From positions 1 to 61,050 of the forward strand of contig NZ_QDIE01000010.1 of the NCBI RefSeq assembly GCF_003957255.1: a stretch of 61,050 nt of DNA, given 5' to 3'. Both the position numbers and the translations under genes were made by a program. The notes under the pieces were generated by a model that saw only the letters and a program-made list of their open reading frames with translations, did no database searches and had not been told where the DNA came from. The first letter of the stretch is position 1, and every line of letters begins with the position of its first letter. The DNA is from Actinotignum sanguinis. Lineage in GTDB: Bacteria; Actinomycetota; Actinomycetes; Actinomycetales; Actinomycetaceae. Positions 56,674 to 61,050 of this stretch are shown here, one piece after another.

Positions 56674-58056
56674 ATGACACAGCGCGAGCACCGCGACACC
56701 ACTCACGAATCCGCCACCGAACCCGAATCCGCCGCCACCGCGGAAAGCGCCGCGACCCCAGAAACCGCCTCGGGAGCCGAGCAGCGCAAACGTCGCCCGG
56801 GCCTGCGCCGGGTGGGGAAACTCGCGGCGCCGGTCACGCGCTACAGCCAGGCACTGCGCAATGAATCTTTTGCCGGGCTGGTGTTGGTTATTTCGGCGGT
56901 CGTGGCGCTTATCTGGGCCAATTCCCCGGGCCGCGATACCTATTTCACGCTGGCTGCCACAAAAATCGGGCCGGAGAGCCTAGGGCTCCACCTAGACTTG
57001 GCGCATTGGGCCGCGGATTTCGTGCTCGCGCTTTTCTTCTTCGTGGTGGGAATGGAACTCAAGCAGGAGTTCACCATCGGTTCCCTCAACGACCCGCGTA
57101 AAGCGGCTCTCCCCGTGCTGGCAGCGGTGACCGGCATGCTCGGGCCCATCGGGGTCTATTGCGCCACGCAGGCTATTTCGGGCGCCCGTATTTATGACGG
57201 CTGGGCCATTCCGGTTGCCACCGATATCGCTTTCGCGCTCGGGGTGCTGGCGCTGGTGGGTAAAGGGCTGCCGAAAGCCGCCGGTATTTTCCTCATGACG
57301 CTCGCGGTGGCCGACGACTTGGGCGGCATTATCGTTATCGCGATTTTCTTCTCGGAGGGTGTCAATTTCCTCTTCCTCGGCGGCGGCCTGCTGGTCGCGG
57401 CCGTATTCGGGCTGCTGTGCTGGAAAGGGTGGAACCGCTGGTGGCTGCTATGGCCGCTGGCGCTGGTGTGCTGGTACTGCTTCTTCCGCGCCGGCGTCCA
57501 CGCCACAATTTCCGCGGTGGTCCTTGGTTTCATGATCCCCACCTCCACCACCGACGCGGACGATACCCCGCTCACGGAACGCTATAGCGAACGGCTTATT
57601 TTCTGGTCGGCGGGCATCGCGCTGCCGATTTTCGCTTTCTTCGCCGCGGGCGTGAATATCACCGATGCCGGCGGAATCACCGCGCTGCTCGCGGACCCGG
57701 TTGCCATCGGCATCTACCTGGGCCTCCCGCTGGGCAAATGCATCGGAATCTTCTGCGGCACCTGGCTCTTCGTGAAAGTCTTTCGTCTCAAATTGGGCGA
57801 AGGTCTGCACCTGGGCGATATTTTCCCGATGTCGATCCTGGCCGGTATCGGCTTCACGGTGTCGCTACTTATCGCGCAGCTCTCCTTCGCGCCCACCGAC
57901 CCGCACGAAGCCCACGCGCGCGTGGGCGTGCTACTCGGCACACTGCTCTCAGTGGTTCTCGGGGCGCTCGCTACCCGGGTGCGGGTGCGGCACCATCGCG
58001 CCTCTGGTACGTTGCACGACGACGGCGCTAGCGGCAGCGCGGACTCCGCCGCCTAA
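56674..58056 (+). CDS. nhaA: Na+/H+ antiporter NhaA
   Basis: 460 aa. ATG with GAGAGGGA upstream. An 80-residue charged N-terminal tail is followed by 11-12 helices. Conserved VVGMELKQEF (helix 2-3), ATDIAFALGVLALVG, and LAVADDLGGIIVIA with the two essential Asp residues of helix 5, then FFAAGVNI and GLPLGKCIGIF near the end. It exports Na+ in exchange for protons. It overlaps the convergent ppx gene by 4 bp. A 25-residue Ser/Ala/Asp tail ends it. Confidence 0.95.
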   Translation: MTQREHRDTTHESATEPESAATAESAATPETASGAEQRKRRPGLRRVGKLAAPVTRYSQALRNESFAGLVLVISAVVALIWANSPGRDTYFTLAATKIGPESLGLHLDLAHWAADFVLALFFFVVGMELKQEFTIGSLNDPRKAALPVLAAVTGMLGPIGVYCATQAISGARIYDGWAIPVATDIAFALGVLALVGKGLPKAAGIFLMTLAVADDLGGIIVIAIFFSEGVNFLFLGGGLLVAAVFGLLCWKGWNRWWLLWPLALVCWYCFFRAGVHATISAVVLGFMIPTSTTDADDTPLTERYSERLIFWSAGIALPIFAFFAAGVNITDAGGITALLADPVAIGIYLGLPLGKCIGIFCGTWLFVKVFRLKLGEGLHLGDIFPMSILAGIGFTVSLLIAQLSFAPTDPHEAHARVGVLLGTLLSVVLGALATRVRVRHHRASGTLHDDGASGSADSAA

Positions 58057-59093
58057 GCGGCGGGCCGGGCGGGTGGCTGGGGTTCCCGGGCGGCCCATAG
58101 CGCCAAGCCGTCGAGGATGTCATGTTCCGAGGTGGTGATGGTGGCAAGCGGGCGGCCCGCGGCGCTCCGGCGCTCGGCAATGCGGCGTACCGCTTCTTGC
58201 CATACCAGCGCCCCGGCACCGATCACGGGGGCTCGCCCCGGGTGCATAAAGCCGAGCGCGGCGCGTTCTTCTAGGGGCGCGTGGATAAACCAGTCGGTCA
58301 CGGTGTCAATATCAGCCAGCGGCATTGCGGTGCCGTGCACTGCCTGCGAATCATAGGTATCGAGCCCCAGCCAGGTGGCGGTTACTGACGTAACGGTACC
58401 GGCTACTCCAACCACCTGTTCGGCCTGCCCGAAGGACACGTGCTTTTCTGCTTCGTCCAGGGCCGCGCGAATGTCGGCACGGGCGCTCTCCAGTTCGGCC
58501 GGGGTAGGCGGATCGTGGCGCAGGTGGCGTTCGCGCATCCGCACCGAACCGATATCCATAGAGTAGCTGGCCATCACGCTGCCGTCCGCGCGGCCGAGCA
58601 CGAGTTCGGTGGAGCCGCCGCCCAGGTCAATAAGGAGCACCGGGGAGGCGGGCGAGCTCAGCGCGGAAATCGCGCCGGAGAACGAGGTTTGGGCTTCTTG
58701 GGTGCCGGTGAGCACCTGGGGGCGCACCCCGAGTCGGGCCACCACCCCGTCGAGGAAGTCCGCCCGGTTGGACGCATCGCGAGTGGCGGAAGTAGCGGCA
58801 AAGCGAATGGACGTTACCCCCGCTTTCTGGCACATCCGCGCGTAAATTTCGACCTGCTTGAGGGTGCGCTCGAGCGCTTCGGGAGCGAAGTGCCCAGTGG
58901 CATCCACGCCCTGGCCCAGGTAAACAATTTCCATGTGGCGAGTGATATCGCTCAGGGAACTACCGTCTACTCCTGGAACATCGGCAATGAGGAGACGGAT
59001 GGAATTGGTGCCGCAGTCAATACCGGCAACCCGCCGGGCGGGCCGGGCGGGCGCAGCAGGAGCGGTGGGCGTGGAGGTATCTGAGACCAACAT
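58053..59093 (-). CDS. ppx: Ppx/GppA family exopolyphosphatase / pppGpp phosphohydrolase
   Basis: 346 aa, the short actinobacterial type. AGIDCGTNSIRLLIAD is the phosphate-1 motif, LLIDLGGGSTELVLG the phosphate-2 motif, and VGVAGTVTSVTATWLGLD the adenosine-like loop of the acetate/Hsp70-like ATPase fold. FAATSATRDASN contains the catalytic Glu-equivalent region (RDA). It hydrolyses polyphosphate or pppGpp. The N-terminus has 15 Pro/Ala-rich residues. It lies downstream of DUF501 and the FtsB-like gene in the same direction, an order common in actinobacteria. Confidence 0.9.
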   Translation of the reverse strand: MLVSDTSTPTAPAAPARPARRVAGIDCGTNSIRLLIADVPGVDGSSLSDITRHMEIVYLGQGVDATGHFAPEALERTLKQVEIYARMCQKAGVTSIRFAATSATRDASNRADFLDGVVARLGVRPQVLTGTQEAQTSFSGAISALSSPASPVLLIDLGGGSTELVLGRADGSVMASYSMDIGSVRMRERHLRHDPPTPAELESARADIRAALDEAEKHVSFGQAEQVVGVAGTVTSVTATWLGLDTYDSQAVHGTAMPLADIDTVTDWFIHAPLEERAALGFMHPGRAPVIGAGALVWQEAVRRIAERRSAAGRPLATITTSEHDILDGLALWAAREPQPPARPAA

Positions 59094-59127
59094 GGTTGGT
59101 GTATAAGTCCTTTCTCGTGCACTGGTG

Positions 59128-59721
59128 TTAGTGCGCTGCTGCGCTGGTTTCATCATCGCGGGAGGCGGGGGACTCTTCGCAGTGGCAGGTGGTGCCATCC
59201 CAGCCGACCAGGTCAAGAGCACGGTCCCCCAGTGGGCAGACTCCACGCCCCGCGCTGAGTGCATAGCCCGCCAGCGCGTGCAGGCATTTGACCCGCTCGG
59301 GCATTCCCCCTGCCGATACCCCGGCAATTTCCGGGACATCACCCAGCAGGGAGCGGCGCGCAATATAGGATTCGTGGGCGGCCCGGTGGGCCGCGCGCAG
59401 TGCGGCGTCGTCGGATAAAACGGAGGTCATGGTGGCCATCTCCCCACGCGCTTCCAGGCGAGAAATCTCTTTAACCAGGTAGGGCAGGCACAGGTAGAAG
59501 AGGGTCGGGAATGGTTCGCCGTGGCCGAGGCGCGGGAGGGTGATAGTGACCGCGGGGCGGCCGCAGGCGCAGCGCGCCCCGATGCCGACGAGGCCGCGCG
59601 GGACGCGCCCGAGCTGCGCAGCTACCTCGGCGCGGTCAGTGGGGCGCAGCGGGGTGGCGTTCACGGCGATGCGGCTGAGGAGCCCCGGGGTGACATCGCG
59701 CTCGGTGAGGACATCGGTCAT
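59128..59721 (-). CDS. DUF501 domain protein
   Basis: 197 aa. The DUF501 signature is visible as PRGLVGIGARCACGRPAVTITLPRL (given in parts: GLVGIGARCACGRP and PTLFYLCLPYLVKEISRLEA), and PERVKCLHALAGYALSAGRGVCPLGD near the end. Cys residues in CACG and the late ones could bind a metal. The function is unknown; the gene is conserved between the FtsB/DivIC-like and Ppx genes in many actinobacteria. ATG at 59721 follows AAGGAG, 2 bp after the ftsB stop, so translation is coupled. Confidence 0.88.
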   Translation of the reverse strand: MTDVLTERDVTPGLLSRIAVNATPLRPTDRAEVAAQLGRVPRGLVGIGARCACGRPAVTITLPRLGHGEPFPTLFYLCLPYLVKEISRLEARGEMATMTSVLSDDAALRAAHRAAHESYIARRSLLGDVPEIAGVSAGGMPERVKCLHALAGYALSAGRGVCPLGDRALDLVGWDGTTCHCEESPASRDDETSAAAH

Positions 59722-59723
59722 AC

Positions 59724-60725
59724 TTATTCTCCTTCGGCTGCGGGCGCGGTATCGGCTGCGGGCGCGGTATCGGCTGCGGGCGCGGTATCGGCTGCGGGCG
59801 CGGTATCTGGGGCCGGCGCGGTATCGGGTTCCGGGGTGGCATCTTCCGGCGCCTCGCTTTCCGGTTGCGGCGTTGGCGGGGTATACATCGGGGCCTCGTC
59901 CGGGTTATCGAGCTGGCCGTCCACCGAGTTACCCGCAATGGTGATGGAATCCCAGCCGGTGATATACCACGGAGTATTCGCGCGGCGCTCGCGGTTAACG
60001 GTAGCCACCCGTTCTTCCAGTTGCTCCTGAGCGGTGCCCTCGTTCGGGTCCGCGCCCACGAAGAGCCGCTGGCCGGGAACAACGTAGCCGAGCCGCACCC
60101 GGGCTTGGGCCCGCACGTAATCCGGGTCGTTCCACAGGGCTTTTTCCACTTCGAGTTCCCGGGTGTGCTGCTGCACGCTTTCCAGCTCCGCACGCACCGC
60201 CCGCAATTCATGCTGCTGGGCAGAGAAACGCGAAACCGTCGGGGTCACAATAATAATGGCGAGGATCGCGAAAAGCGCAATAGCCACCGCTCGCAAACTC
60301 ACGGTGTGCTGGCGCTGGCCAGATTCGACTGTGATAGCGCGGCGCTGGCCGTTCCGGCCTTGTGTAGCCGTCCGAGCGCTACCTTGCCCCAGCCGGCTGG
60401 TTTTTTCCGACCGGCTAGCCGTGCCTTGCCGTGGCTTCGTTCCGGGGCGCGGTTTGGCGCCCGGCCGCGGATTAGCCCCCGGGCGCGGCGTTGTTTCGCT
60501 GCGGTAAGCAGCACCCGCACGGGCGGGAGAGTTGGCGGAACGCGCCGGCGAGTGAGCGGAACGAGCTGGCATGCTACCTGAGCGAGGCTTCGCCGCAGTA
60601 TCCTCGCGGTTCGCCTGAGTCCCGTGATTCCCTTGAGTTCTTTGGGTTCGCTGAGTGTGCTGAGTTCCGCGCGCGGAGATGCGGCGGTTGCGCTCGGGGC
60701 GCGAGGGGGGACGGCGAACACTCAT
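59724..60725 (-). CDS. FtsB/DivIC-like septum formation initiator protein
   Basis: 333 aa, longer than the usual 130-200. Residues about 1-140 are disordered and rich in Thr, Gln, Arg, Pro (TQHTQRTQRTQG; GANPRPGAKPRPGTKPRQG). One membrane helix at about 145-168 (AVAIALFAILAIIIVTPTVS) precedes a coiled coil (QQHELRAVRAELESVQQHT) and DPDYVRAQARVRLGYVVPGQ, the DivIC hallmark. It helps assemble the divisome. The C-terminus has tandem PAADTA repeats coded by an 18-bp minisatellite. In many actinobacteria eno lies upstream; here mobile-element sequence does. Confidence 0.85.
   Translation of the reverse strand: MSVRRPPSRPERNRRISARGTQHTQRTQRTQGNHGTQANREDTAAKPRSGSMPARSAHSPARSANSPARAGAAYRSETTPRPGANPRPGAKPRPGTKPRQGTASRSEKTSRLGQGSARTATQGRNGQRRAITVESGQRQHTVSLRAVAIALFAILAIIIVTPTVSRFSAQQHELRAVRAELESVQQHTRELEVEKALWNDPDYVRAQARVRLGYVVPGQRLFVGADPNEGTAQEQLEERVATVNRERRANTPWYITGWDSITIAGNSVDGQLDNPDEAPMYTPPTPQPESEAPEDATPEPDTAPAPDTAPAADTAPAADTAPAADTAPAAEGE
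59735..59806 (-). repeat. 18-bp minisatellite, four perfect copies, in the ftsB-like gene
   Basis: Four identical units lie at 59735-59752, 59753-59770, 59771-59788 and 59789-59806, with one degraded unit to about 59824. They encode PAADTA-type repeats at the outer end of the protein. Unit length is a multiple of three, so changes in copy number keep the frame. Confidence 0.92.
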
Positions 60726-60928
60726 GGCTACCAGTCTAGGCGCCTGGTGTCACCGCTCGCGAATAGGGCGCGCCCCCGCAGTCCTCACAACCATGCACCT
60801 GGATGATCGAACCCCCACAGGATGCAACCTGGTGACAGCACCGCCCACAGGATGCAACCTGGTGACATCAAAACAATTTCTTAAGGGGGTGCGGACGGTT
60901 TCCTAGAGATTTTTAAGGAGATAGTTCA
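60726..60928. other. Intergenic region with direct repeats preceding an insertion element
   Basis: It separates the ftsB-like start from the transposase start. Two identical 24-bp repeats (60814-60837 and 60844-60867) lie 30 bp apart, and a weaker third copy is visible at about 60790-60808. After them the base composition becomes A/T-rich up to an AAGGAG site at 60915-60920. The exact end of the insertion element is not determined. Confidence 0.55.
60814..60867. repeat. Two 24-bp direct repeats (possible element terminus or transposase-binding sites)
   Basis: Each copy begins CCCACAGGATGC and ends ACCTGGTGACA, with a 6-bp spacer between copies. They sit 60-115 bp before the IS3-type transposase start, where terminal inverted repeats or transposase sites would lie. 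Confidence 0.75.
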
Positions 60929-61050
60929 ATGAATAAGAAACCGGGAGTTGCAAACGGGATCAGGTACTCCGCCAAAGACAAGCAAAGAGCTCTCGCCATC
61001 CTGGAAAAGCTTGGCTCTCTAAGGCAAACAGTCCTAGAACTGGGTTATCC
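60929..61050 (+). mobile_element. Start of an IS3-family transposase (OrfA-like), cut by the window edge
   Basis: The ATG at 60929, 8 nt after AAGGAG, opens a frame that runs to the window end (40 codons). It begins MNKKPGVANGIRYS and contains KDKQRALAILEKLGSLRQTV and LELGYP, the helix-turn-helix start typical of IS3/IS150 OrfA. Composition is A/T-richer than the chromosome. The rest of the element lies outside the window, so completeness is unknown. Confidence 0.75.

Noticed and set aside
59735-59824. Minisatellite as a CRISPR array
   Set aside because: The units are tandem without spacers and lie in frame within a gene.

Overview
The window looks like a chromosomal segment of a high-G+C actinobacterium, most probably a member of the Actinomycetaceae (relatives of Actinobaculum, Actinotignum or Trueperella). 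The reasons are the strong G/C bias at third codon positions, GTG and TTG starts, a mycothiol amidase (Mca), a 7Fe ferredoxin, paired LytR-CpsA-Psr (LCP) proteins, an Rv1264-like adenylate cyclase, and a peptidoglycan amidase carrying C-terminal FG-GAP-like repeats. The genus is inferred from remembered family patterns and not from a database search.

Layout. Positions 1-10.7 kb form a cell-envelope block: a secreted FG-GAP repeat protein ending in a gamma-glutamylcyclotransferase-like domain, dTDP-glucose 4,6-dehydratase and UDP-glucose dehydrogenase, a large FG-GAP amidase, a WbbL-like rhamnosyltransferase, two LCP ligases and a GtrA protein. From 10.7 to 23.4 kb come a two-component system, an adenylate cyclase, a DUF885 hydrolase, a Maf-NUDIX fusion, ferredoxin, a VanW protein, BipA/TypA and two PH-domain membrane proteins. 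From 23.4 to 30 kb lies a complete oligopeptide ABC operon (binding protein, two permeases, fused double ATPase) behind a long structured leader. From 30 to 44 kb are mixed metabolic genes: a degenerate acyl-CoA synthetase, M18 aminopeptidase, Kup potassium transporter, a broken proline iminopeptidase, a solitary DNA methyltransferase, an M20 peptidase, a HAD phosphatase, Ogt, an FMN reductase, two GNATs, YchF and an SDR. From 45 to 49.4 kb is a DNA-repair operon (rmuC, xseA, xseB, PfkB-like). From 49.4 to 55 kb are an isoprenyl transferase, TrhA, PPK2, Mca, GreA and MsrA, partly resembling the Mycobacterium Rv1080c-Rv1086 neighbourhood. From 55 to 60.7 kb are a Bax-inhibitor-1 protein, one tRNA, NhaA, and a Ppx/GppA-DUF501-FtsB/DivIC operon. 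The right edge runs into repeats and the start of an IS3-type transposase.

How the genes work together. The left block supplies activated sugars (dTDP-4-keto-6-deoxyglucose, UDP-glucuronate), a rhamnosyl linker enzyme, ligases that attach glycopolymers to peptidoglycan, and wall hydrolases. The ABC operon with the M18, M20 and broken iminopeptidase genes suggests peptide scavenging. PPK2 and Ppx both act on polyphosphate or related nucleotides.

The most interesting anomalies are the secreted FG-GAP/GGCT fusion, the Maf-NUDIX fusion, a PfkB-fold protein lacking the catalytic Asp, an adenylate-forming enzyme with an eroded P-loop, a premature terminator with a five-codon reading frame ahead of greA, a short-variable-loop tRNA-Leu(UAA) with stem mismatches, and the decayed iminopeptidase. 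I did not find a CRISPR array, a prophage, or a clearly recognisable new defence system.
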